From the NCBI RefSeq assembly GCF_014651035.1, contig NZ_BMWC01000001.1:1023581-1087580 (forward strand): a stretch of DNA of 64,000 nucleotides. Reading direction: 5' to 3'. A model generated the notes under the pieces. The model did no database searches and was not told the origin of the DNA. It worked only from the letters and a program-made list of their open reading frames with translations. Below are positions 1-8,156 of the stretch, one piece after another. The DNA is from Streptomyces lomondensis (GTDB taxonomy: Bacteria; Actinomycetota; Actinomycetes; Streptomycetales; Streptomycetaceae). Position numbers and translations under genes: made by a program. The stretch's first letter is position 1. Every line of letters begins with the position of its first letter.

Positions 1-535
1 GGGCCGCGTCCGCCTCCAGGGTGAGCACCGGATCGTGCCGGTAGTGGTTGAAGGTACGGCCGAGCAGCGCGGAGACCGTCGACTTGCCGACACCGCCGCG
101 GATCGAGGTGACGGCGATGACCCGCCCGGTGGTGACGGGCTGCTGCAACTCCTGTGCGAGGCGGGTCTGTTCGGCGACCTCCTGGGTGGCGGAGGCGGTG
201 AGGCGGCGCAGGGAGGCTCCGGCGCGCCGTGCGGCCGAGTCACCGTGCTGCGGGCTGCCCAGGGCGATGGCGAGGCGGGGGTCGACAGTGGGGTGGGATT
301 CGGGGGCCGGGGCGGGGACGTGAGGAGCACGCGTCCGGCGGGAGACCGGCGTCGGGGGAGGCGTGGGGGCAGGTGGTTCGGGAGCGGGTTCGGGAGCTGG
401 TTCGGGAGCAGGTTCGGGAGCACCCTGGACTGCCGGCGGCTCGGGTACGGCAGGGGCAACCGGGCCCGGAACGCCGTCGCTGAGCTCATGCAGCACGTCG
501 CGCTGCCAGTCCCCGCCTCCTGCCACGCCGGTCAC
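1..535 (-). CDS. EspI-like MinD/ParA-type ATPase of the ESX locus (partial, 3' end off window)
   Basis: Only the first ~178 residues are present; the gene runs off the left edge. Starting from GTG at 535, the minus strand reads a short acidic start, then a Pro/Ala/Glu-rich linker with repeated A-P-E-P units (about residues 37-57), a helical stretch, and a deviant Walker A motif GGVGKST near residue 147, preceded by a beta strand RVIAVTSIR. A proline-rich N-terminus plus a MinD/ParA ATPase next to eccD is the layout of EspI in mycobacterial ESX-1, where it is proposed to modulate secretion. The start lies 6 bp after the eccD stop, so it is probably cotranscribed. Two further in-frame GTG codons (526, 496) are possible starts. 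The ATPase class is clear; the EspI equivalence is inferred from architecture and position. Confidence 0.8.
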   Translation of the reverse strand, partial: MTGVAGGGDWQRDVLHELSDGVPGPVAPAVPEPPAVQGAPEPAPEPAPEPAPEPPAPTPPPTPVSRRTRAPHVPAPAPESHPTVDPRLAIALGSPQHGDSAARRAGASLRRLTASATQEVAEQTRLAQELQQPVTTGRVIAVTSIRGGVGKSTVSALLGRTFNHYRHDPVLTLEADAA

Positions 536-541
536 CCTGCC

Positions 542-1909
542 CTAGGCGAAGGTGCCGAGCAGCCGCCCGTACACCCCGAACACGCCGAGCACCAACGGGA
601 ACAGGGCAATCACTGCCACGGACTCCAGCACGTCACCGGCCCGCCGCAGCCGCACCCGCACATGCTCGGCCGGCTCCACGGCCAGCACCACCAGAGGCAC
701 GACAGCGACGAACCCGAGCACGGCGACAGGACCTACGGCGGCCGAGGTGTGGTCACCCCACACCACCACGAGCCGCACCGCGACGACGGCCGCCGCGACG
801 AGCAACACCACGACCTCCGCGGTGAGCGGAAAGGCACGCGCCCGCAAGGCGAGCACGACCATCACGACGATGGCGAGCGACACCGTCCACACCGACACCG
901 CGCGCAGGACGAGCACGCCGGCCGCACCCGCGGAGGCGGCGAGAGCAACGGTGGCCAGCACCAGCCCACGGTGGGTGGCCGCGAGCGCCGTACCCACCTG
1001 ATATCGGCTCACCGACACCCCGCCCGTACGCCGGTCGTCCAGCCCGGTCAGCCCGGACGCCATCAGCGCGAGCCGCGGCAGCATCCCGAGGACGACGACG
1101 GAGACGACGGCGAGCAACGCACCGACCCGCGCCTGCTGGGTAGCGGTCTGCGCCCCGCCCTGCAGCCCGAGGGCCGCTTCCCACACCACCAGGCAGCCGG
1201 CGACAGCCCCGGCGCCGATCAGCGCACCACGCCCCGACGGCGTGAACCATCCGGCGAGCAACAGCGCGAGCGTCACGCCACCCGCGACACCCGCCAGCCG
1301 CACCGCACCGTCCCAGCCGTAGGCATCGGCACAGGTCCAGGTGCCCAGGACGGCCAGTGCGGCGGCCGTGACGATCAGGGTGGCGGCGAGCGCGTGCCGC
1401 CGGGCGCGCCCGAGGAGGACACCGGCTACGGCGCATCCCAGGGCAGCGGCGAGAAGACCCGCACCGACTGCGGACAAGGCGAACTGGCCCCGGGCCAGAA
1501 TTCCGGCGGCCAAGGCCCACAGGACGGTCGCACACCCGGCGACAACGCGCCGCACGGCAGGCCGCCACCGCCAGACCCGCAGGTCGAGATCGTCGGCGAC
1601 TTCGTCGGTGACGTCATGGACGACGGGCGCGGAAGGGGCATCCTCCACCCGCACCAGCCGCAGCACGGCACCGTCGGCCACACCGGCCGACTCCAGGGTG
1701 CTGTCGTGCGCCAGCGCGGACCCCTCCGGGGTGACCAGATGCCGCAACTCGGGCCGGGCCCCCACCCGGTCGTCCAGGATTCGCATGACCTCCGGCAGCA
1801 GAACCCCGACGGGCTCCCGCGACGGCAGCACGAGGTCGACCCGACGCCGCTCACCGACCAGGGTGATCCGGCTCAGCGCCGTACGGCTGTTGGTCGCCGA
1901 ACGACTCAA
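542..1909 (-). CDS. eccD: Type VII secretion integral membrane protein EccD
   Basis: Predicted 455-residue membrane component of the ESX secretion channel. Residues ~10-95 form a ubiquitin-like (YukD) domain starting S-R-I-T-L-V. From about residue 130 there are roughly eleven hydrophobic segments (for example VLWALAAGILA and VVLLVAAAVVAVRLVVVW), the family's usual topology. In mycobacteria EccD makes up much of the membrane vestibule of the EccB-C-D-E complex. The only in-frame start is TTG at 1909; an ATG at 1925 is out of frame by one base. The EspI-like ATPase follows 6 bp downstream. eccB, eccC, eccE and mycP are not in the window and may lie to the left. Confidence 0.9.
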   Translation of the reverse strand: MSRSATNSRTALSRITLVGERRRVDLVLPSREPVGVLLPEVMRILDDRVGARPELRHLVTPEGSALAHDSTLESAGVADGAVLRLVRVEDAPSAPVVHDVTDEVADDLDLRVWRWRPAVRRVVAGCATVLWALAAGILARGQFALSAVGAGLLAAALGCAVAGVLLGRARRHALAATLIVTAAALAVLGTWTCADAYGWDGAVRLAGVAGGVTLALLLAGWFTPSGRGALIGAGAVAGCLVVWEAALGLQGGAQTATQQARVGALLAVVSVVVLGMLPRLALMASGLTGLDDRRTGGVSVSRYQVGTALAATHRGLVLATVALAASAGAAGVLVLRAVSVWTVSLAIVVMVVLALRARAFPLTAEVVVLLVAAAVVAVRLVVVWGDHTSAAVGPVAVLGFVAVVPLVVLAVEPAEHVRVRLRRAGDVLESVAVIALFPLVLGVFGVYGRLLGTFA

Positions 1910-1939
1910 GGACCCGTGGACATCACGTGTTCGAACCTA

Positions 1940-2230
1940 TCACCGAGAAGGAGAGACAGAAGGGGCGGAAGTGGTGGGGGCCTCCTGCCCCGAGGACGGC
2001 ACAGACGCGCCGTACGGGCTCTTCCCGATGACCCTGTGCGACACGAACGACCACCCCACACACCCGGCACACACCACGGCCGCGATCACTACCCCGGCGA
2101 ACACCTTCCCCACCCGCTCGTCGAGCGACCGCCGCTGCCGCTGCCCGCCGAAGAGGAGAGCGTCGCGGAGGCGACGGCGGCGGACGGAGACCGACTCGAG
2201 GAGCTGGCTGTCGTAGTCCTGGGCCGTCAC
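1940..2230 (-). CDS. Small single-pass membrane protein of the ESX locus
   Basis: A 96-residue protein with a basic, Arg-rich cytoplasmic N-terminus (residues ~15-40), one transmembrane helix (about 43-64, with two Cys in the motif VVCAGCVGW) and a short Ser/Pro-rich tail. Its GTG start overlaps the TGA stop of the upstream immunity gene by 4 bp (GTGA), which suggests translational coupling, and eccD follows 30 bp later. I do not recognise a named family. Position between immunity gene and channel gene suggests an accessory membrane role in the ESX system or in toxin protection, but nothing in the sequence shows this directly. Confidence 0.75.
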   Translation of the reverse strand: MTAQDYDSQLLESVSVRRRRLRDALLFGGQRQRRSLDERVGKVFAGVVIAAVVCAGCVGWSFVSHRVIGKSPYGASVPSSGQEAPTTSAPSVSPSR

Positions 2231-3093
2231 GTGTCGACCTCGCCCACCCAGCCGAACTGCACAAGCTCCTTGGGCAGGTACTCGGACTCGACCTCGATCG
2301 GTATGCCTGCGTCGTGTGCCATACAGGCGATGGCGAGAGGGCCCAGCGCCACCAGACCGTCCCCATTCAGGGAACGGGTTTTGTCAGCGGTCCAGTACTC
2401 CTTGTGCCAGGTGAGAGCGTCGACCAGCGCCACGTTGAACTGCGCGGCGTCCTGGCGCTGGTAGCGATGGAAAAGCTCAAGGGGCGGGTAGAGGATCTTC
2501 AGCATCAGCTCTTGGTCGGCAATCCGCACGGCGTCGGGAGCGGTGCCGTTCACGGCGGTGACCAGCGTGTCCCACATCTCCCGTCGCCGGAACCAGGCGT
2601 GCTGCAGGGTCTCCACCCAGGCGTAGATGTATTCGTCGAATTCCACGCCGGACGCGCGGAGGAACGAGACGGGTACCTGGGCCAGCCGATTGAGGCGATC
2701 GTTTTCCCTGCAGATCGCCGCCAGATAGTAGGTGGTAAGCCAATTTCCGGCATGCAGGTACTCCTGGGGGCCCGTGGCGGGGAGGCTCTTCACCTCTCCA
2801 TCCACGCCGATGCGGCAGGTAACGGGCCCTTGGGTCGCCATGCCTGCGTCGAAGAGGGCGCAGCCCACCTGCATGGCGGTAACCCATGCCTCCCATGTGG
2901 CGAACGTCTCTGCGGTGGGGTCCGTCAGGCAGCGCCACTTCGCCACAGTCAGTGTGTAGTCCAAGGCATCGAAGCGGTCGAACTCCGACGTCTCGAGCTC
3001 GTCGAGCACCTCCTCCGCGCTCTTGACGATGGGAGCGATGGCTTCGGCAACGTCTCCCGTGCGAAAGTCATGGCGCGGGATGCGGGTGACCAC
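2227..3093 (-). CDS. Imm49-family immunity protein
   Basis: A 288-residue soluble protein whose overall pattern matches the Imm49 family of polymorphic-toxin immunity proteins as I know it. Recognisable conserved stretches are TLTVAKWRCLTDP (near 48-60), ATWEAWVTAMQVG, GNWLTTYYLA, YIYAWVETLQ, YPPLELFHRY, and the C-terminal GLVALGPLAIACMAHDAG followed by IEVESEYLPK. It has no signal peptide or membrane segment, so it should act in the cytoplasm. The GTG start at 3093 has a strong GGAGGAGAG ribosome site and lies 14 bp after the toxin stop, so toxin and antidote are made together. It should neutralise the C-terminal domain of the 3108-5561 protein; the pairing is inferred from gene order. Confidence 0.85.
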   Translation of the reverse strand: MVTRIPRHDFRTGDVAEAIAPIVKSAEEVLDELETSEFDRFDALDYTLTVAKWRCLTDPTAETFATWEAWVTAMQVGCALFDAGMATQGPVTCRIGVDGEVKSLPATGPQEYLHAGNWLTTYYLAAICRENDRLNRLAQVPVSFLRASGVEFDEYIYAWVETLQHAWFRRREMWDTLVTAVNGTAPDAVRIADQELMLKILYPPLELFHRYQRQDAAQFNVALVDALTWHKEYWTADKTRSLNGDGLVALGPLAIACMAHDAGIPIEVESEYLPKELVQFGWVGEVDT

Positions 3094-3107
3094 TAGCTCT
3101 CCTCCGG

Positions 3108-5561
3108 CTAGATCTTGAAGTAGTCGAACATAGCACCAGCGTAGGAGGAACCATCCGGCTTTCGGGCCTTGACCAGGGCGTACTGCAGTTTTCCGGTCTT
3201 GAGGGCTTGGCGGAGATCTGCCGCGATCTCGGCGTCCCGCCCACCGCGCCGTGTCATCAGGCCAAGGATCGATCGAACGTACAGCCTGGTGCCTTGCTTG
3301 ACCCTCATGCCCTGGGCTCCGCCGTCGTCACCGACGCGGGGGTTCGCCGGGTCTTCCGGGTCGGCGACACCTCGGCGCCAGTCCAGATCCCCTGAGGGAG
3401 CCTTCGCCTCGACTATGAGGTATTGGCCGTCACCGAGCTCGTAGACCTTGTCGAACATGTCGGCGCCGGTGGGCGTCTTCGGGAGTTTGATCTCCTTGGC
3501 ATGGGGAAACTCGTGCGGTACCACGTGGAGATCAGCGGACTTTTCTCCGAGCGCCTCGGGGATCTTGCTGTTGTTGGGCACATCGCCGAGTTGGTCGGCA
3601 TAGGCCTTCTGTGCTTTTGCGAGGGCCTCGTGCGCTGCGGGGGTGGGAGTCTCCTTGTAGGCCTTTTCCGCATTGGTGAGGTCCAGCGCCACCTTACGAT
3701 TCTTCGCGGCAGCGTCGAGCTCTGGCAGATTGCCCTCGGGGACCGTGTCAGGCCCGAGGGGCTTTGACCCGAACTTGGTTTCCGAAGGGCCGCTCGGCAT
3801 GTCGTACTTCGCGATCCACTCGCCGTTGGGGAGCTGCGTGATGATCGGTAGCTCGACGCCGTTGACCTTTGTTTTCGTGCTCAGGCGGTGTCCGCGGGCG
3901 TCGTAGTACAGCTTGCGCCAGTCCGGGTCGTTGGCCTTCCTGACGAGTTCGTCCTGTCTACGCTTCCGCTCCTCGGGAGTGAGTTCCTGGTCGCCGGTAT
4001 TGTCACGTCCGTCCGTTCCGTGACCGTCGGACCTGGCTGCCTCATTGCCGAGTCGTCCGCCGTCACCGGCTTCGCCCAAGTTGCCCGAGCCGCCGGACAA
4101 GTGTGATGTCTCAGTTCCGCTCCCGCGCGTAGCATCACCGCCGACGCCTGATCCGTTACCACTGCCGGAAGCGGGGCGGCCCCCTCCCGAAGCAGAGGCC
4201 TGCGGCGATGGGCCCCTGCTGCCGGCGCCGACAAGTTGACGCTCCCCCGCAGGCGTCTGCTCCGGCGTGGCTTGCGAGGTGGCGGATCGTTCCTGCGTCG
4301 GTGCGTTGCTGACGACGTTGCCTTGTTTGTCGTAGGCGATGAACTCGCCGTTCTCGATGACGACCTTGGAGCCGTCGTCGAGTTCCAGAACGCTGTGCGG
4401 AGCGCGCAGGTCGGGGATGTCGTTCACGCCGCGCAGATTGTGCGTCACCCGGGCGATGGTGGGTACGGCATGCCCGGTCACCTTGACCGCCGCGCCGAGT
4501 GGGTCGATGATCTCGCCGACCTTCGCGACCGTGGCAGCGGTCTTGGCCGCCGCGCCGGCCTTGCCCGCCGAGGCTGCCTTGAGCGGGCCGACACCGAGGG
4601 TGAGTCCGTTGAAGACGACGGTGGCCGCGGCGCGGGACGGGTTCTCTTCCCACATGTCCCAGGCGACGAAGCCCTTGGCGAACTCCTTGGCGTACTCCTT
4701 GCTGTCCTGCGCGAAGTCGGACGCGAAGATCCCGGTCGGCTTCCGGCCGCCGGACTCCATGAGGTAGGTCTCCGCCCCGACCACCGCCCGGACCAGGCCT
4801 TCCCAGGCCTGGCCCGCACTGTCCGAGCCGTGGAACCCGGCGAGGGTCGCGAGGCCGTCGATGGTGCCCCAGACGTTGTCGACGATGATCCCGTCCCAGA
4901 AGAAGCTCTTGGCGTAGTAGCCGAGGTCGTCCGGGTCCCACCAGTCGTGGGACTGGGTGACGGGCGTGCCCCAGGGCAGCTCCTTGGCCTGGTCCAGCAC
5001 TTCGGCGCTGTAGCCGTAGAGCTCCGCGCCTCGCGGCGTGAACTGCTTCGCGCCGGTGTTCATCACGTACTGGGTACCGCCCACCAGTGCCGTGATCTTG
5101 TTGTTGCAGGCGATCTCGGCTGCGGTGAACGCCGCCTGCGCGACGGCCACGTCATGCATCAGGGCCTGGTGCTCCGAGACCTTGTCCGCGTCATCGGTCC
5201 AGTTCTCGTCGAACTCCCCGCTACTGGTCTTCAGCCCCGCCACGAACGTGGCCGCCTGGCTCTGCAACTGCTCCAACCGCTTCGCGATCGGCGCGACTTC
5301 GGCGGCGTATGTCCGCAGCGCGTCGGCCACCGTGGCGACCTTGTCCCCGAAGCTGTCGGCGGCGTCGCGTACCGGCTTCGTGGAGGCGAAGAGATCCTCC
5401 GCCTCCGGCGCCTGGTAGAAGGCCGACAGCCCCTGGAACTGCCGATGGGCCTCCGCCCCGGCCTGGCGGATGCCGTCCGCCTCGTCCCGCAGGGCGTCTG
5501 TGTGCTGTTCCAACTGGGCGAGATCGCCGGTGAACAGCGGAATGGACTCCGGCTTGATCAC
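3108..5561 (-). CDS. ESX-linked polymorphic toxin with predicted REase-fold nuclease C-terminus
   Basis: An 817-residue modular protein. Residues 1-180 are helical and resemble WXG/LXG-type N-terminal secretion domains. The middle (about 180-400) is a helical and partly hydrophobic region found in actinobacterial ESX toxins. A Gly/Ser-rich low-complexity linker (~440-530) is followed by a charged region and a C-terminal tip (~680-817). The tip has F-D-K-V-Y-E near 702, then IVEAKA with an E-x-K at ~716-718, then Q-G-T-R-L-Y-V near 757. This D-(E-x-K)-Q layout is typical of PD-(D/E)XK nucleases. There is no Sec or Tat signal, as expected for a type VII substrate. The GTG start overlaps the upstream stop by 4 bp, and an Imm49 immunity gene follows. 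The nuclease activity is inferred from the motif. Confidence 0.75.
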   Translation of the reverse strand: MIKPESIPLFTGDLAQLEQHTDALRDEADGIRQAGAEAHRQFQGLSAFYQAPEAEDLFASTKPVRDAADSFGDKVATVADALRTYAAEVAPIAKRLEQLQSQAATFVAGLKTSSGEFDENWTDDADKVSEHQALMHDVAVAQAAFTAAEIACNNKITALVGGTQYVMNTGAKQFTPRGAELYGYSAEVLDQAKELPWGTPVTQSHDWWDPDDLGYYAKSFFWDGIIVDNVWGTIDGLATLAGFHGSDSAGQAWEGLVRAVVGAETYLMESGGRKPTGIFASDFAQDSKEYAKEFAKGFVAWDMWEENPSRAAATVVFNGLTLGVGPLKAASAGKAGAAAKTAATVAKVGEIIDPLGAAVKVTGHAVPTIARVTHNLRGVNDIPDLRAPHSVLELDDGSKVVIENGEFIAYDKQGNVVSNAPTQERSATSQATPEQTPAGERQLVGAGSRGPSPQASASGGGRPASGSGNGSGVGGDATRGSGTETSHLSGGSGNLGEAGDGGRLGNEAARSDGHGTDGRDNTGDQELTPEERKRRQDELVRKANDPDWRKLYYDARGHRLSTKTKVNGVELPIITQLPNGEWIAKYDMPSGPSETKFGSKPLGPDTVPEGNLPELDAAAKNRKVALDLTNAEKAYKETPTPAAHEALAKAQKAYADQLGDVPNNSKIPEALGEKSADLHVVPHEFPHAKEIKLPKTPTGADMFDKVYELGDGQYLIVEAKAPSGDLDWRRGVADPEDPANPRVGDDGGAQGMRVKQGTRLYVRSILGLMTRRGGRDAEIAADLRQALKTGKLQYALVKARKPDGSSYAGAMFDYFKI

Positions 5562-5950
5562 AGGCGGCCGGCCTTCCAGCCGTCCGGCATGTCGGGCCTG
5601 ACCAGTCCGGCAGCCCGCCGCTGTACTTCCGCGGCCATCTCCAGGTCGCCGTCCCGGTACGCCACCGTGGCCTCCACCGCGCCGTTGACGGACTTGCCGA
5701 CACGCACGCCGATGAACTTCAGCTCGTCCGCGGTGCCTTCCATGAACTCCGCGAGGGCGGCGGCAACCAGCCCGGTCTGTCCCTTGTGCTCACCGCCCGC
5801 CCCACCCGGAGCGAGCGTCCCGGCCGAGGTGGCCGCACCCTGCACGTCACCCGAGTACGCCTGGATGATCTCGTCCAGGACCTTCATGACGTCGCTCACG
5901 TTCGAGACCACACTCTGGACCCCGGACGGAGAGATGTCCCACGCCGGCAT
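5558..5950 (-). CDS. DUF6507-like ESX-associated small protein
   Basis: A 130-residue protein starting M-P-A-W-D-I-S-P-S-G-V, the opening I associate with DUF6507 proteins of Streptomyces ESX loci. The rest is mainly amphipathic helix (about 10-35 and 60-110), like WXG100-type helical hairpins, without a membrane segment or signal peptide. Its TGA stop overlaps the GTG start of the toxin by 4 bp, so it probably acts as a partner or adaptor for toxin export. The family call rests on the N-terminal motif and context; function is inferred. Confidence 0.7.
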   Translation of the reverse strand: MPAWDISPSGVQSVVSNVSDVMKVLDEIIQAYSGDVQGAATSAGTLAPGGAGGEHKGQTGLVAAALAEFMEGTADELKFIGVRVGKSVNGAVEATVAYRDGDLEMAAEVQRRAAGLVRPDMPDGWKAGRL

Positions 5951-6010
5951 GCGTCAGCCCCCGTTTCCCTCTCCCTGCTACCGCTACCCGCTCCCGCTGA
6001 CCGTCCGGCG

Positions 6011-6322
6011 TCAGCCGATGTTGTCGACGGCCGCCCGGGCCTTGGCCAGGGTCGTCTGAGCGGTCCCGTCGTTCTGCTCCATCGTCGTGCGGACGAGCCG
6101 GATGACCTCGCGGACCTCACCGGCGGCGCTGTGCCAGCGGTTCTCCTTGCCGTGGTACTCGTCGGCGACGCCGTCCGCGGTGAAGTCAGCCATCGCGGCC
6201 TTCACCGCGCGGTCGCGGTCGGCCAGTACCCGTTCCAGTTGCCCGATGACGGCGTGCAAGCTGATCTGAACCTCGCCGGACGCGTCGGTGTCGTACGAAC
6301 GGCGGTCCTGGTTCTGCCCCAT
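6011..6322 (-). CDS. ESAT-6/WXG100-like small secreted protein
   Basis: A 103-residue helical protein of the WXG100 size class. The pattern Q-D-R-R-S-Y-D-T near the N-terminus, the central A-D-E-Y-H-G-K-E-N-R-W, and the ending A-R-A-A-V-D-N-I-G match Streptomyces proteins annotated as pore-forming ESAT-6 family. No signal peptide is present, as expected for an ESX substrate. Such proteins usually leave as helical hairpin dimers, and the neighbouring 6389-6721 product is the obvious partner. Start ATG at 6322. It is the second gene of a run of small ESX genes that precedes the toxin. Confidence 0.8.
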   Translation of the reverse strand: MGQNQDRRSYDTDASGEVQISLHAVIGQLERVLADRDRAVKAAMADFTADGVADEYHGKENRWHSAAGEVREVIRLVRTTMEQNDGTAQTTLAKARAAVDNIG

Positions 6323-6388
6323 GGTCGGATTCCCCCTTGAAAACGGTGACGGTGACTTCGGCTGCCGGGGGCCTGCGCGCCGCCGTGG

Positions 6389-6721
6389 TTACCGTGCGCC
6401 GAAGCGAGCCGCGTCGAAGTTGGCGGCACCCATGTTCTGGTGGGCGTTGTCCTCCAACTCCACGTCACCGGTCCCGAACGCGGTGTCCATGCCCGACTGG
6501 CCGCCCAGGATCGCGCTCAGCGAACTGTTCAGAGCAGCCGTGATCTCGTCGGCGTTCAGCTTGAAGGTGTCGAACGCGGCCTTGCCCGCACCGTTGAACT
6601 TCCCCTCCAACGGTTCCGCCGCCTGGATCAACCACTTGATCAGCGTGCCCAGATCCTCACTCGAGCCGACCGTGCTCTTCCCGAGATCCGACAGGGTCGT
6701 CGACCCCATGTCGAACTTCAT
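6389..6721 (-). CDS. WXG100-like EsxB-type protein with F-N-G turn
   Basis: A 110-residue helical protein with two amphipathic helices joined by the turn GKFNGAGKAAFDTFK (about residues 41-55). In WXG100 proteins this turn carries W-x-G; here F replaces W. The protein lacks a signal peptide. A TTG codon at 6724 gives an alternative start one residue earlier, but ATG at 6721 is preferred. It is the first gene of the minus-strand ESX run in this window and lies 66 bp before the ESAT-6-like gene, which fits a heterodimer pair. The substrate role is inferred. Confidence 0.75.
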   Translation of the reverse strand: MKFDMGSTTLSDLGKSTVGSSEDLGTLIKWLIQAAEPLEGKFNGAGKAAFDTFKLNADEITAALNSSLSAILGGQSGMDTAFGTGDVELEDNAHQNMGAANFDAARFGAR

Positions 6722-6939
6722 CAACCCACCCCCGTAAGCGTGTTGCGCAGTGGCCTTGCGCGATCACTGCAGCGTACTCACACGTCACGTGTGACTCACA
6801 GTTCGTCGAACATCCTTACGTACCTGGCATTGCAGGCGCAACGCGGATGAGCCCGGAGTGGCTTGATCCAGGGTCAGCCAGGCGAATTCTCGGACGTTGG
6901 CGGTGTGCCGCCGCACGTCGGCCCCGGCCACGACGTCGT

Positions 6940-7427
6940 GGCGGGCCGAATGCGCGACGACCGGCCCTCACGGCCAGAGTGGCCATGGCAGCGTTGGCGT
7001 CACCACCGATCACGGCGCCGATACCGAACGGTGCCACTCGACCGAGAACGATGATTCCCTGCTTGGTCCCCGTACTTCGTGATGAAGTTCTTCCCCAAGA
7101 TCTTGTTGATCTGACGCAACGTCTCGACCGGAACCTTGGCGACAACCATCACGATCGTTCGGCGGCGCTCGATCTCGTCGATGGGGACTCCGTGGACTTC
7201 GGCGAGCGAAAGCGCGAAGAGGGCGCTCAACTCAAGAGACGAGAGAGTCTCGCCCACCGACAGCGCCAGTGCGACTCCCGTACCTCCGGGTTCCGCTGGC
7301 GGGCCCGAACGATGTTCTTGCGCACCAGTAGGCTCTGGCTGTCGATTGCCTTGTCCAGCAGGTCGAGGACTCGCTGCCCACGTGCGCCTGGTTCCGGAAC
7401 CGGTCCGTCGTAGGCACCTGTTGCCAT
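6940..7427 (-). pseudogene. Decayed ESX-neighbourhood gene (three-frame remnant)
   Basis: Starting from ATG at 7427 with a good AAGGAG ribosome site, the first ~48 codons read cleanly (through A-R-Q-R-N-P-E) and then lose sense. A second frame resumes at GTGVALALSVGETLSSLEL near 7280 and continues to N-F-I-T-K-Y-G. There an extra G in a G run (7068-7071) shifts the frame, and T-K-Q-G-I-I-V-L-G-R-V-A-P-F-G-I-G continues in a third frame to about 6940. Intact relatives, as I remember them, read these pieces in one frame with ~40 extra residues at the first break and ~25 at a second point near 7146. So there are probably two deletions and one single-base insertion. The original function is unknown; it had a glycine-rich hydrophobic centre. 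Confidence 0.75.
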
Positions 7428-7471
7428 GCCTTGAGCTCCTTAGGTCGTTACGTCCCGACTAAGCTTCCGCC

Positions 7472-8002
7472 GTGAACGACACCACATACGGCATACGGAT
7501 CAGACCGGGCATCCTGGCTGACACACAGGCCGTGCTGGACATGCTCGACTCCGCGGTGGTCTGGATGAACGATCGCGGCAACATCGAGCAGTGGGGCACG
7601 ACACCGTATTCGCAGAAGCCCGGCGGGGTGGCGCGGGTCGAGCGGTACATGACTGAGAACTCCCCATACATCGCGGAGTTGGGCGGAACACCTGTCGGAG
7701 CCCTGGTGCTGGACTCCGGGCCCAGCCCCCAGATGCCGATCGCGCCAGCCGAGGAACCCGAGCGGTACGTCCGGCTGCTGGTCTCCGACCGACGGCATGC
7801 CGGTCTGGGCATCGGGGCGGCGCTGTTGGCCCATGCCGCCGAGGAAACCCGGCGGGCCGGCGTGGAGTTGCTGCGGGTCGACTGCTGGGCGGGCGGCGGG
7901 GGCGAACTGGTCGCGTTCTACGAGCGCAACGGTTTCACGCCCACCGACCGCTTCCTGTCCGAGTCCTGGCCGGGGCAGGTGCTGTCCCGGCGGGTCGGCT
8001 GA
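7472..8002 (+). CDS. GNAT-family N-acetyltransferase
   Basis: A 176-residue protein with the GNAT fold. The acetyl-CoA binding loop (motif A) reads V-R-L-L-V-S-D-R-R-H-A-G-L-G-I-G at about 99-114, giving R-x-x-G-x-G/A after the central beta strand. Motif B is near residue 149 (V-A-F-Y-E-R-N-G-F). The acceptor substrate cannot be told from sequence. No ribosome site precedes GTG 7472; instead TAAGCT lies ~7 bp upstream, so the message may be leaderless. It stands alone on the plus strand between the decayed gene and the convergent megasynthase. Confidence 0.85.
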   Translation: MNDTTYGIRIRPGILADTQAVLDMLDSAVVWMNDRGNIEQWGTTPYSQKPGGVARVERYMTENSPYIAELGGTPVGALVLDSGPSPQMPIAPAEEPERYVRLLVSDRRHAGLGIGAALLAHAAEETRRAGVELLRVDCWAGGGGELVAFYERNGFTPTDRFLSESWPGQVLSRRVG

Positions 8003-8156
8003 CGGCGCGGGCAGGGCGTCGGCGACGGGCTTGTCCGGCAGGTCCGGAACGGGTTCCCCACCGGTCGATACTGGCGCCGTCCATACCGGTCTGCGGTGCC
8101 GCTGGACGGAGACAGGCGCAATCCATCGAGACAGCGCCCGCTCTGCCTTGCGGTGA

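Noticed and set aside
35..2464. An ~800-codon open frame on the plus strand over the ESX genes
   Set aside because: The minus-strand genes have clear family motifs; the plus product has no domain and odd composition.
8003..8156. Gap between GNAT and megasynthase
   Set aside because: No clear gene, terminator or repeat could be supported.
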